Shown here: in pieces, positions 1 to 6,935 of the stretch
Layout: each line of letters begins with the position of its first letter
Numbering within the stretch: the first letter of the stretch is position 1
Assembly (NCBI GenBank): GCA_002385265.1
Contig: DGDD01000071.1
Location: forward strand, 1 to 17,201
Source of the DNA: Chitinophagaceae bacterium UBA3961
GTDB lineage: Bacteria; Bacteroidota; Bacteroidia; Chitinophagales; Chitinophagaceae
Direction: 5' to 3'
DNA: 17,201 nucleotides
The notes under the pieces: model-generated
The model's input: only the letters and a program-made list of their open reading frames with translations
Told to the model about the DNA's origin: nothing
The model's database searches: none
Program-made: the position numbers and the translations under genes

Positions 1-90
1 GGCTGTTTCATTATTACTTATTACTTATTAATTATTAATTACCCAGGCTGCTTCATTATTAATTATTAATTGTTAATTATTAATTCCCCC
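1..90. repeat. Nested AT-rich heptamer repeat (two 45-bp units)
   Basis: Two imperfect 45-bp units lie head to tail (1-45 and 46-90). Each begins GGCTGyTTCATT and contains four tandem heptamers of the ATTAATT type: 13-40 has ATTACTT twice then ATTAATT twice, and 58-85 has ATTAATT, ATTAATT, GTTAATT, ATTAATT. The heptamer phase is the same in both units (13 + 45 = 58), so the 45-bp block was probably duplicated as a whole. The array lies downstream of the terminator of the minus-strand phosphorylase-like gene and may continue beyond the left edge. No function can be read from it. Confidence 0.75.
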
Positions 91-103
91 TCTTCGTTCC
101 AAC

Positions 104-127
104 AAAAAAGGGCTTCTTTCGAAGCCC
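104..127 (-). terminator. Rho-independent terminator of the GT35 phosphorylase-like gene
   Basis: Read on the minus strand this is GGGCTTC, loop GAAA, GAAGCCC, then six T (109-104). A perfect 7-bp stem with a GNRA-type tetraloop and a U-tract is a textbook intrinsic terminator. It lies 28 bases past the stop codon at 156-158. Confidence 0.88.
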
Positions 128-155
128 CACTTAAAAACGAATAACTTAAAACTTA

Positions 156-1808
156 TTACTTATAAAGCAACTCATAATACTCTTCCGCCATTCTTCCTGC
201 ATCGAAACGGAAACGAACATCGCGCATACCGTTCTTAGCCACTTGGCGCCAAGTATCATAGTTATCATAATAGAGCGGAAGAATTTCTTTCTCTAAAATT
301 TCATACAATTTGTTCAAATCGTATTCATCTTGTTCAGAAGTATTCATGCGATCATAGTCTGCCTTCGGAATTACAAATCCATTGTTGCCATGATTCACGA
401 ACTCCGGAATCCATCCATCGTCAGTAGAGAAGTTCACAGCGCCGTTCATGCAAGCGGTCATTCCACTGGTTCCCGAAGCTTCGCGGGGTACGCGAGGATT
501 GTTCAACCATAAGTCGGCAGCTTGTTTCAATCGTTTTGAAAGCCCTAATTCATAGCCTACCAACACAGATACATTCTTGTAATTCTTACTCAAGTGTACC
601 AGGTTGTTGAAATCATTGATGGCCGGATAATCCATTGGGTAAGGTTTTCCTGCCCAAATAATTTGGATGGGATACTTTGAATTGCTCATCAATTTATTGA
701 AACGCTCACGGTCTCTAGTAATGAGTTCGGCTCTTTTATACCCGGCGAAACGACGTGCCCAAACAATGGTAAACACGTTCGGATCGTATACTTTACCGGT
801 TTGATCCGCCACAATTTCGAAAGCGCGCTTTTTCAAATATTTCTTACGGTCATCCCACCACGCATCATTGCCTTCGTCGCTAGCACGGTACAATTGCTTA
901 TCAGCCCAGTAACGCCAGTTTTGAGAATTGGTGATGGAAATGATCGGACAGATATTGTCATACTTTGCCCACATTTGGCGCGATACAACGCCGTGCAATT
1001 GCGAAACGCCATTGGCCAAGCGTGCAAAGCGCAAAGCTGCGAGAGAGTGATTGAATTGATCGCCTTCCATTCCGGTAAGGCGGCGCACTTCGTCTACACT
1101 TAAGCCACAGAAATAACTCATTTTGTGGCAAAGATGCATGTCGTGCTTTTCATTTCCTGCTTCTTCAGGCGTGTGCGTGGTAAACACCAAACGCTTCTTT
1201 ACATCTTCAGTGTTGCCAAATTTCTTATAGAGATAAAACGCTGCAGATACGCCGTGCGCTTCGTTCAAATGATACAGTTCAGGATTGAAGCCAATTTCAT
1301 CCATCAATTTCGCACCACCAACACCCAACAAAATGAATTGAGCAACTTTGGTAGCTACATTGGCGTCGTACAAACGATGGGTAATGGTTTGAGACACGTA
1401 ATCATTCTCAGGTAAATCGGTACTTAACAAGAAAAGCGGAGCCGATTTGAAGGTTTCCGGATTCAAATAATACGCTTTTACCCAAACCGGATGGTCGTGA
1501 ATGGTGATTTGAAACTTGATACCGGTATCTTCCAAAAAGCTGTACTGCTTCTCCATCCAGGTTACCTGTAATGTTTGATCCTGGTTTCTCGCCTGATCAT
1601 AGTAACCGTATTTCCATAAAATACCGATACCAATCAGGTTCTGTTTCAACTCATATGCACTTCTCAAATGGGAACCGGAAAGAAAACCAAGTCCACCGCT
1701 GTAAATCTTCAAAGGTTGATGAACAGCAAACTCCATTGAAAAGTAAGCTACTTTCTTCGCATAACGGTCGTCGGGTGTGTAGGGTACCCTGTAGTTGTTA
1801 AAACTCAT
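156..1808 (-). CDS. Short GT35 alpha-glucan phosphorylase-like protein (PLP lysine replaced by Thr)
   Basis: By family this would release glucose-1-phosphate from glycogen or maltodextrin in the cytoplasm, using the phosphate of PLP. Family motifs visible (numbering from the ATG at 1808, 550 aa) are GGLGFLSGSHLRSA at about 38-51, HLNEAH at 180-185, VFTTHTPEEAG at about 208-218, WARRFAGYKR at 350-359, IIWAGKPYPMD at about 383-393 and EASGTSGM at 443-450. The residue after EASGTSGM, lysine in characterised members and the Schiff-base site for PLP, is Thr451 (codon ACC, 456-458). The protein is much shorter than the roughly 800-residue classical phosphorylases and resembles the divergent short branch of the family. 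The frame also opens with TTG at 1815-1817, but the ATG at 1806-1808 is preferred. Fold assignment is confident. Phosphorylase activity is doubtful, so I give no gene symbol. Confidence 0.85.
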   Translation of the reverse strand: MSFNNYRVPYTPDDRYAKKVAYFSMEFAVHQPLKIYSGGLGFLSGSHLRSAYELKQNLIGIGILWKYGYYDQARNQDQTLQVTWMEKQYSFLEDTGIKFQITIHDHPVWVKAYYLNPETFKSAPLFLLSTDLPENDYVSQTITHRLYDANVATKVAQFILLGVGGAKLMDEIGFNPELYHLNEAHGVSAAFYLYKKFGNTEDVKKRLVFTTHTPEEAGNEKHDMHLCHKMSYFCGLSVDEVRRLTGMEGDQFNHSLAALRFARLANGVSQLHGVVSRQMWAKYDNICPIISITNSQNWRYWADKQLYRASDEGNDAWWDDRKKYLKKRAFEIVADQTGKVYDPNVFTIVWARRFAGYKRAELITRDRERFNKLMSNSKYPIQIIWAGKPYPMDYPAINDFNNLVHLSKNYKNVSVLVGYELGLSKRLKQAADLWLNNPRVPREASGTSGMTACMNGAVNFSTDDGWIPEFVNHGNNGFVIPKADYDRMNTSEQDEYDLNKLYEILEKEILPLYYDNYDTWRQVAKNGMRDVRFRFDAGRMAEEYYELLYK

Positions 1809-1851
1809 AGTTATCAAACAATAGTTATTAATATGGCAGCAAGCAAGGGTT

Positions 1852-1880
1852 CAAAAATTGATGTGTAAATACTACACAAA
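1852..1880 (-). promoter_or_regulatory. Candidate Bacteroidota promoter of the GT35 gene
   Basis: On the minus strand TTTG (1880-1877) is followed after 17 bases by AATTTTTG (1859-1852), one mismatch from the -7 consensus TAnnTTTG. The spacer is slightly short. The predicted transcription start lies about 35-40 bases before the ATG at 1808. An inverted repeat occupies the spacer. Confidence 0.4.
1862..1878. promoter_or_regulatory. Inverted repeat TGTGTA-N5-TACACA, possible operator
   Basis: A perfect 6-bp inverted repeat with a 5-bp spacer lies almost exactly between the proposed -33 and -7 elements of the GT35 gene, a usual place for a repressor site. The cognate regulator is unknown. A 6-bp arm can occur by chance in AT-rich DNA. 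Confidence 0.35.
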
Positions 1881-1989
1881 CAGTCCGCAATATAACAGAA
1901 TTAATTGAAATCCAAAGCCTCACAGTCTGTATCGATGGAGATCGGAGCGATTCTGGCTATTGCAAACGTTTTCGGTGCATTTCTTTTTC

Positions 1990-2946
1990 TTAGGAACGCT
2001 TTTTTCGAGCAGGTTTTGGCTCAGCTTTCTTGGGATAAGATCCTTCGAAGAAACACTTGATATCACGATACGCACCACATCCACCGGTTTCTTTCATGGT
2101 TACTTCGTTGCCTTCAAATTTGAATTCCAACGCACAAGTATTGCCGGGTTCCTGATATTGAAGCGTATTTTTGTTGGTTTGTCGAGCGATGCCTTTTAAT
2201 TCGCCTACACAAGACGCGTTCTCTTTTTCGAAATGCACAAAAAACAAAAACTCTGTTGCTTTTTTCCCATCTCTAAACGAAATAAAGTTGCGCTTATTCT
2301 TTACGTAGTTACCAGAAATTTTTTGCTTCGACGGTAAGGTATCAATTGGGTTGATGACTTCTTCAATGATGTCTTCATTAGGCTCCGTCATAATCAGTGT
2401 AAAGTTCTGCGCTTCAGCATTATAGATATAAATATTTCTCTTATAACTAATATTGGTACCCGGCTTGAATTCTTTTACCGTTGCGATCTGAAATTTGGCA
2501 TCCACTGATCCGGAAGAAGCGGCATAGTTCTCAAACCCGCTTGTAACCAGTGGCATGGAAGACTTGAACTGATCTTTTTCATTAAAAATCAAAAGGTATC
2601 CAACTTGCTTTTTTCCATTGGCAACTTTCATTAGCAGGTAGTGCTCCTTGCTTTTTTCCCGTACCCTGCCCATGGCGTAAATCTTCAATTTATTGCTCTT
2701 TCCAAAATACTTTGTAAACACCGTATCAGGTATGAATTGCTTGGCAACTTTATAGGCAACTATTAAACTGTCTTTACTAAATTTTACCAAAGATGTATCG
2801 GCTATTTTCAGCGGAAATTTTTGCTCAGGAAAGAATTCAATAAACTCACTTGGTTTTACTTCCTCATCCCCTTTCATCGATTTCACCTTGCTTCTACAGG
2901 CCAGCAATACCAAAGGAATGAAAACATAGAAAACAATCTTTTTCAT
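1990..2946 (-). CDS. Predicted lipoprotein with a four-cysteine C-terminal domain
   Basis: A 318-residue protein whose function I do not recognise. The N-terminus is a lipoprotein signal: MKK, a hydrophobic stretch to about residue 15, then the lipobox LLAC with Cys17 as the lipidated residue, so it is probably anchored in a cell-envelope membrane facing the periplasm or outside. Residues about 60-200 look like a soluble beta-rich region. Residues about 240-305 form a compact segment with Cys246, Cys271, Cys290 and Cys298 in a pattern C-x-G-x-L-x-G ... C-x-L-x-F-x-F ... G-G-C-G ... K-C-x-F-x-G-x-Y, which suggests two disulfides. The tail (about 306-318) is rich in Lys, Arg and Pro. The gene is transcribed divergently from the metal-regulator operon across 108 bp, and no clear promoter of its own is visible. 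Confidence 0.8.
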   Translation of the reverse strand: MKKIVFYVFIPLVLLACRSKVKSMKGDEEVKPSEFIEFFPEQKFPLKIADTSLVKFSKDSLIVAYKVAKQFIPDTVFTKYFGKSNKLKIYAMGRVREKSKEHYLLMKVANGKKQVGYLLIFNEKDQFKSSMPLVTSGFENYAASSGSVDAKFQIATVKEFKPGTNISYKRNIYIYNAEAQNFTLIMTEPNEDIIEEVINPIDTLPSKQKISGNYVKNKRNFISFRDGKKATEFLFFVHFEKENASCVGELKGIARQTNKNTLQYQEPGNTCALEFKFEGNEVTMKETGGCGAYRDIKCFFEGSYPKKAEPKPARKKRS

Positions 2947-3002
2947 GCAGTAGAGGTGTTGGTGGCTAAAGTAATGATTAAAAACATGATTGGAAAACTT
3001 TA

Positions 3003-3033
3003 TTTGTGAAGTTTACTATTTTTTTTAGATTTG
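3003..3033 (+). promoter_or_regulatory. Consensus Bacteroidota promoter of the mntR-mntH operon
   Basis: TTTG (3003-3006), exactly 19 bases, then TAGATTTG (3026-3033) matches TTTG-N19-TAnnTTTG completely. Transcription should begin near 3038-3042, leaving a leader of about 15 bases before the ATG at 3055. This also argues against the in-frame TTG at 3031 as a start codon, since it lies inside the -7 box. Confidence 0.75.
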
Positions 3034-3039
3034 TCTAAA
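3024..3039. promoter_or_regulatory. Palindromic operator over the -7 box, probable MntR/DtxR site
   Basis: TTTAGA-TTTG-TCTAAA is a perfect 6-bp inverted repeat that covers the -7 element and reaches the predicted transcription start. A further half-site TTTAGA lies at 3046-3051, just before the ATG and 22 bp (about two helical turns) from the first. Position and symmetry fit autorepression by the adjacent DtxR-family regulator; that it is the binding protein is inferred. Confidence 0.6.
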
Positions 3040-3054
3040 TATTATTTTAGATAC

Positions 3055-3717
3055 ATGCAATATTCATCCAGTAAGGAGAACCACATTAAGGCAATATTTC
3101 ACCTGCAAGAATCGGATGGTTTGGTAACCACCAATGAACTGGCGGCAGCCCTACAAACCAAGCCGGCCTCTGTTACCGATATGCTCAAAAAATTGAAGCA
3201 ACAGAAGCTGTTGAATTATGAGCGCTACAAGGGATTCAAATTATCATCGGAAGGAAAGAAAGTGGCCCTACAGATCATACGCAAACACCGCTTGTGGGAG
3301 TATTTCTTAGTGGAGAAATTGCAATTCGGTTGGGATGAAGTGCATGAAATTGCAGAAGAATTGGAACATATTAGTAGTGTTCGATTGATCGATCGCTTGG
3401 ATGAATTTTTAGGCTTTCCCAAAACCGATCCACATGGTGATCCTATTCCCGACAAGAATGGAAAGCTGATCGAAATAATGCAAGTTCCTTTGAGCCTATT
3501 GCCCGAAAATACACCGGCAATAGTAAGTGGTATTGGTGATCAATCGCAAGAAATGTTGGAGCTTCTCAACCACAAGCAAATTGCCATTGGCACGCGTTTA
3601 GAAATAACGCGCAAATTCAGTTTCGACCAATCGATGGAGCTAAAATTGAAACAATCGCCTGTTATTACGCTTAGCGAGCCTGTAGCTAAAAATATTTTCG
3701 TACGATACGATCAATAG
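3055..3717 (+). CDS. mntR: DtxR/MntR-family metal-dependent transcriptional regulator
   Basis: A 220-residue metal-activated repressor. Residues about 5-65 are the winged HTH (TTNELAAALQTKPASVTDMLKKL region plus the wing at YERYKGFKL). Residues about 68-125 are the dimerisation and metal-binding helices, with candidate ligands His78, Glu82, His97, Glu101, Glu104 and His105 in the H-x3-E and EELEH context of the family. The position of the N-terminal ligand (Asp8 in B. subtilis MntR, Met10 in DtxR) appears to be Asn9, by my manual alignment. Residues about 145-218 fit the C-terminal FeoA/SH3-like domain, which the short MntR type lacks. I start at the ATG at 3055 because MQYSSSKENHIKAIF aligns with family N-termini and because the promoter covers the upstream TTG. 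The stop is 6 bases before the transporter gene, so they are an operon. Mn(II) as effector is inferred from the mntH neighbour; Fe(II) is possible. Confidence 0.88.
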   Translation: MQYSSSKENHIKAIFHLQESDGLVTTNELAAALQTKPASVTDMLKKLKQQKLLNYERYKGFKLSSEGKKVALQIIRKHRLWEYFLVEKLQFGWDEVHEIAEELEHISSVRLIDRLDEFLGFPKTDPHGDPIPDKNGKLIEIMQVPLSLLPENTPAIVSGIGDQSQEMLELLNHKQIAIGTRLEITRKFSFDQSMELKLKQSPVITLSEPVAKNIFVRYDQ

Positions 3718-3723
3718 AAAAAT

Positions 3724-5601
3724 ATGAGCAGAACGCACAACCATAGTTCCCTAAGTGAAGTACACGAAAGTGTTGATGTTAGTGCCAAGAAAACAGGCTG
3801 GCGGAAGGTATTGGCATTTTTTGGTCCGGCCTATTTAGTGAGCGTTGGATACATGGACCCCGGCAACTGGGCCACTGATTTAGCGGGTGGAAGTAAGTTT
3901 GGCTACACCCTGATATGGGTGCTGTTGATGAGTAATTTAATGGCGCTACTGCTGCAGAGTTTAGCTACACGTTTAGGGATCGTACAAGGCAGAGATTTGG
4001 CACAGGCCAACCACGAAGCTTTTCCTAAGCAGATCAATTTCTTGCTTTATGTATTGGCAGAAATTGCCATTGCCGCTACCGACTTAGCCGAAGTACTGGG
4101 AATGGCCATTGGTATTCATTTGCTTTCCGGCCTGCCGTTGATCTGGGGAGTAGCCATAACGGTATTAGATACACTATTATTATTGTTCCTACAACGTTTG
4201 GGTATTCGAAAAATGGAAACCTTTATCATTGGGTTGGTATCCATTGTAGGACTTTCGTTCTTAATTGAAATAATTCTTGCAAAACCAAGTGTTGGCGCCA
4301 TTGCCGGAGGTTTTATCCCCAAAATTCCAAACGATGAAGCATTGTATATCGCAATTGGAATAATAGGTGCCACCGTTATGCCGCACAATCTGTATTTACA
4401 TTCTGCCTTGGTGCAAACAAGAAAAATCAATAAAAGTGATGCAGGTATCAAGCAAGCCTTGAAATGGAATTTTCTGGATTCGGCCATTGCACTTAATATA
4501 GCTTTCTTAGTAAACGCAGCCATTTTAATTCTAGCGGCCAAAGTGTTTTTTGAAAGCGGAAGAACCGAGGTTGCCGCATTAAAAGATGCGCACAACTTAT
4601 TGAATGAATTGCTTGGTACGAATCTGGCGCCGGCCTTGTTCGCCATTGCATTAATTGCTGCCGGACAAAGCTCTACGGTAACCGGAACATTGGCAGGACA
4701 AATTGTAATGGAAGGTTACTTGCAATTGCGGATCAATCCTTGGATCAGACGATTGCTCACGCGCATTTTAGCGATTGCTCCGGCCATCATCGTTATCTAT
4801 GTTTTTGGCGAAAATGAGGTAGATAGCTTGCTCATTTTAAGTCAAGTGATCCTTAGTTTACAATTGGGCTTTGCAATTATTCCTTTGATTCACTTTGTAA
4901 GTGACAAATCGAAAATGGGCAGCTTTGCTATTAAAGTTCCAACGAAAATTGCGGCTTGGCTAATAGCAGCCATCCTAGTGATCTTGAATATTAAGATGGT
5001 GATCAATGAAGTGACCGGGTTTTATGCGAGTGAAGGATATCTATTCTGGAAAATTCTGATTGGTGTCATCCTTTTCATATTTAGTGGACTACTCTTTTAT
5101 ATCACATTTGTTCCTTTCTTTAAAAACAAACAACGAAAATCGCAAGGCATTCACAAATTGCAGTCCATTAGTCCGGAGTTTCAAGTTCCTCAATACAAGA
5201 AAATTGCAGTAGCGCTCGATTTCAGTGCAAATGATCAGAAGATTTTAGCACATGCCATTGGACAAGGTCGAGAAGAAACCGAATATTATTTGATCCATGT
5301 TGTGGAAAGCGTTTCTGCCGGCTATTTAGGTCAGTTCAGTGATGATATGGAGACCAGGGCCGACAATATGCAATTGCATAAATACATTAATGATTTACGA
5401 AACAGCGGAATAAAGGCTGATGGTGCCTTGGGGTATCATTTGCGTACCAAAGAAATAGTACGCTTGGTAAAAAACAGCGAAGCCGATTTACTGGTTATTG
5501 GAGCGCACGGTCATGCCGGTATCAAAGATTGGATCTATGGAGAAACGATCAATTCCGTTCGTCATGAGTTAACGATACCTGTGTTAATTGTGTATTTATA
5601 A
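3724..5601 (+). CDS. mntH: NRAMP-family divalent metal (Mn/Fe) transporter fused to a UspA domain
   Basis: A 625-residue inner-membrane importer of Mn(II)/Fe(II), proton-coupled in characterised relatives. Residues about 28-465 form the NRAMP core with about eleven membrane segments. The metal site is intact: DPGN at 45-48 (TM1; Asp45, Asn48) and A-T-V-M-P-H-N at 216-222 (TM6; Ala216, Met219, His221). After a basic linker (about 466-485) comes a universal stress protein domain (about 490-625) beginning YKKIAVALDFS and holding the nucleotide-binding pattern G593-x2-G596-x9-G606. The residue after Gly606 is Glu, where the usual motif has Ser or Thr. Classical MntH proteins end near 410-440 residues, so the Usp domain is an addition, probably cytoplasmic and possibly a nucleotide-sensing gate. 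The gene is co-transcribed with the DtxR-family regulator, which fits metal-starvation control. Confidence 0.92.
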   Translation: MSRTHNHSSLSEVHESVDVSAKKTGWRKVLAFFGPAYLVSVGYMDPGNWATDLAGGSKFGYTLIWVLLMSNLMALLLQSLATRLGIVQGRDLAQANHEAFPKQINFLLYVLAEIAIAATDLAEVLGMAIGIHLLSGLPLIWGVAITVLDTLLLLFLQRLGIRKMETFIIGLVSIVGLSFLIEIILAKPSVGAIAGGFIPKIPNDEALYIAIGIIGATVMPHNLYLHSALVQTRKINKSDAGIKQALKWNFLDSAIALNIAFLVNAAILILAAKVFFESGRTEVAALKDAHNLLNELLGTNLAPALFAIALIAAGQSSTVTGTLAGQIVMEGYLQLRINPWIRRLLTRILAIAPAIIVIYVFGENEVDSLLILSQVILSLQLGFAIIPLIHFVSDKSKMGSFAIKVPTKIAAWLIAAILVILNIKMVINEVTGFYASEGYLFWKILIGVILFIFSGLLFYITFVPFFKNKQRKSQGIHKLQSISPEFQVPQYKKIAVALDFSANDQKILAHAIGQGREETEYYLIHVVESVSAGYLGQFSDDMETRADNMQLHKYINDLRNSGIKADGALGYHLRTKEIVRLVKNSEADLLVIGAHGHAGIKDWIYGETINSVRHELTIPVLIVYL

Positions 5602-5623
5602 AAATATTGAAAGCAAGCAATAG

Positions 5624-6232
5624 TTAGCTTTTTCGCTTTACCAAGTGCTTCATTCTGCTAAACGTTTCAGGTTTAATATTCAGATAGGAAGCGAGGTATT
5701 TCTGCGGAACGCGCTGAAGTAAATGAGAATTGTTTTCAATAAAATCGAGGAACCGTTCTTTTGGAGTTTGTTGCAGCAATTTGTACATCCGATCATCTTT
5801 TTTTGCAAACATTAGTTGCATAATTTGACGTGCCATGCGTTCTCCCCCCACAACTGAGTCAAGTGCTTTGATCATTTGTGTGTACCCTAGTGAAAGCATT
5901 ACGGTTGGCTCTATACATTCAATAACTACCGGTGATGGAATTTGTTTTATAAATGCAATTTCGGAATGAATTAGATGCCCTTCCGTTGCTAATTGAAGTG
6001 TAAACTCGCTTTTACCCTTTCGTGCGAATTTTCTAACTAATCCCTTAATAACAATATTTACATAGTTCTCCATGCCACCAACGTCAACGAGGATGGTCTT
6101 CTTTTTAAACTCCCTAACTATGCAATATTTGATAAGGACCTCTGCTAGAGGCACTTCAATATCCACCAAGCGCTGAATAGCACCGACAGCAATAGCCAGT
6201 TCCTCGCTGCTTAACACGCGAACCGTTGTCAT
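5624..6232 (-). CDS. Crp/Fnr-family transcriptional regulator (downstream copy)
   Basis: A 202-residue DNA-binding protein. Residues about 30-120 fit the cyclic-nucleotide-binding-like beta-roll (TILVDVGGMENYVNIVIKG region), residues about 124-150 the dimer helix, and residues about 174-200 the HTH with the recognition segment IKPETFSRMKHL. I do not see the classic cAMP-contacting arginine pattern, so the ligand is unknown; many Bacteroidota members of this type have no known effector. It lies 21 bases after a paralogue with almost the same HTH, probably in one transcript. Its stop is 22 bases from that of mntH, which converges on it. Confidence 0.85.
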   Translation of the reverse strand: MTTVRVLSSEELAIAVGAIQRLVDIEVPLAEVLIKYCIVREFKKKTILVDVGGMENYVNIVIKGLVRKFARKGKSEFTLQLATEGHLIHSEIAFIKQIPSPVVIECIEPTVMLSLGYTQMIKALDSVVGGERMARQIMQLMFAKKDDRMYKLLQQTPKERFLDFIENNSHLLQRVPQKYLASYLNIKPETFSRMKHLVKRKS

Positions 6233-6253
6233 AATACCTAAAAGTTTAACTTA

Positions 6254-6820
6254 CTAAATCAATTGTTTCAGTCTACTAAAGGTCTCAGGTTTAATGTTTA
6301 AATGGGAAGCCAATAACTTCTGCGGAACTCGGTTTAATAGGTCAGGGTATTCTCTCACGTAGTTAAAAAACCGCTCTCTAGGGGTATAGAGAATGTGATT
6401 GAGCAACCAATATTCTTTCCGAACCAGCACATCGCTAATGAGCAACCGTCCTGCCCGCTCCCAACGTTTGTCTTTTGAGAACAGGTTTTCCAACCCTTGT
6501 TTGCTAAATACGATAAGAGTGGAAGGCTCGATTGTTTCCAGGATATACTTCGATGGAATATTTTGAAATAGGGAGGTTTCAGATGTCAATAACTGCCCTT
6601 CACGGCTTATATGTGCAACAATTTCGTCTTTACCGCTATAGAAATACTTCTTCAGCAGTCCTTTAAAAACGAAGTAGACATTTGTTTCAATATCACCCAA
6701 CTGCGTCAAAATCACCTTTTTATCGAACTGCTTTACTTGCATCAGTTCAACTAAATAGGCTTCATCTTGCGGTAGCAATTTGATGTATTGACCGAAAAAG
6801 GCTTTTGTTTCATTGATCAC
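6254..6820 (-). CDS. Crp/Fnr-family transcriptional regulator (upstream copy, GTG start)
   Basis: A 188-residue paralogue of the next gene, with the same order: beta-roll about 25-110, dimer helix about 118-140, HTH about 164-188. The HTH reads RVPQKLLASHLNIKPETF then SRLKQL, against RVPQKYLASYLNIKPETF then SRMKHL in its neighbour. The sensor halves are much less alike. The protein stops just after the recognition helix. The start is GTG at 6820: a TAA lies in frame four codons upstream, and the next in-frame ATG (residue 27) would remove the first helix. An inverted repeat at 6845-6864 lies in its upstream region. Ligand and targets are unknown. Confidence 0.84.
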   Translation of the reverse strand: MINETKAFFGQYIKLLPQDEAYLVELMQVKQFDKKVILTQLGDIETNVYFVFKGLLKKYFYSGKDEIVAHISREGQLLTSETSLFQNIPSKYILETIEPSTLIVFSKQGLENLFSKDKRWERAGRLLISDVLVRKEYWLLNHILYTPRERFFNYVREYPDLLNRVPQKLLASHLNIKPETFSRLKQLI

Positions 6821-6844
6821 TCTTGCAATTTAAATTTTTTTAAG

Positions 6845-6864
6845 AAGTTTCTGAAATGAAACTT
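6845..6864. promoter_or_regulatory. Inverted repeat AAGTTTC-N6-GAAACTT upstream of the Crp/Fnr pair
   Basis: A perfect 7-bp inverted repeat with a 6-bp spacer begins 25 bases upstream of the GTG start. The N6-spaced geometry is that of Crp/Fnr-type sites (TGTGA-N6-TCACA in E. coli), although the arms differ. Autoregulation by one or both Crp/Fnr proteins is a reasonable inference. I could not place a convincing promoter here. Confidence 0.4.
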
Positions 6865-6904
6865 GAAGTAGTTAATAAATAGCGGGTGTGGGGGATAATT
6901 GACT

Positions 6905-6935
6905 TTTGGATTTAGCTTGATTTACAGTAGGTTTG
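6905..6935 (+). promoter_or_regulatory. Consensus Bacteroidota promoter of icd
   Basis: TTTG (6905-6908), 19 bases, then TAGGTTTG (6928-6935) is a full match to TTTG-N19-TAnnTTTG. Transcription should begin near 6940-6945, about 20-25 bases before the ATG at 6966. Confidence 0.75.

Noticed and set aside
2960..3000. Promoter for the divergent lipoprotein gene (TTTT-N20-TACTTTAG on the minus strand)
   Set aside because: There are two mismatches to the consensus in AT-rich DNA, so I did not call it a feature.
3031..3054. Upstream TTG start for the DtxR-family regulator
   Set aside because: The codon lies within the predicted -7 box, ahead of the transcription start, and the extra residues do not match family N-termini.
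4116..4646. A 176-residue minus-strand open frame inside mntH
   Set aside because: It is an antisense shadow of the NRAMP coding sequence with no domain signature. Other long antisense frames in the phosphorylase, icd and YfhO genes were rejected for the same reason.
5602..5623. Bidirectional terminator between mntH and the Crp/Fnr gene (AAAGC ... GCTTT)
   Set aside because: The stem is only about 5 bp with a long loop, and the gap is 22 bases. Too weak to call.
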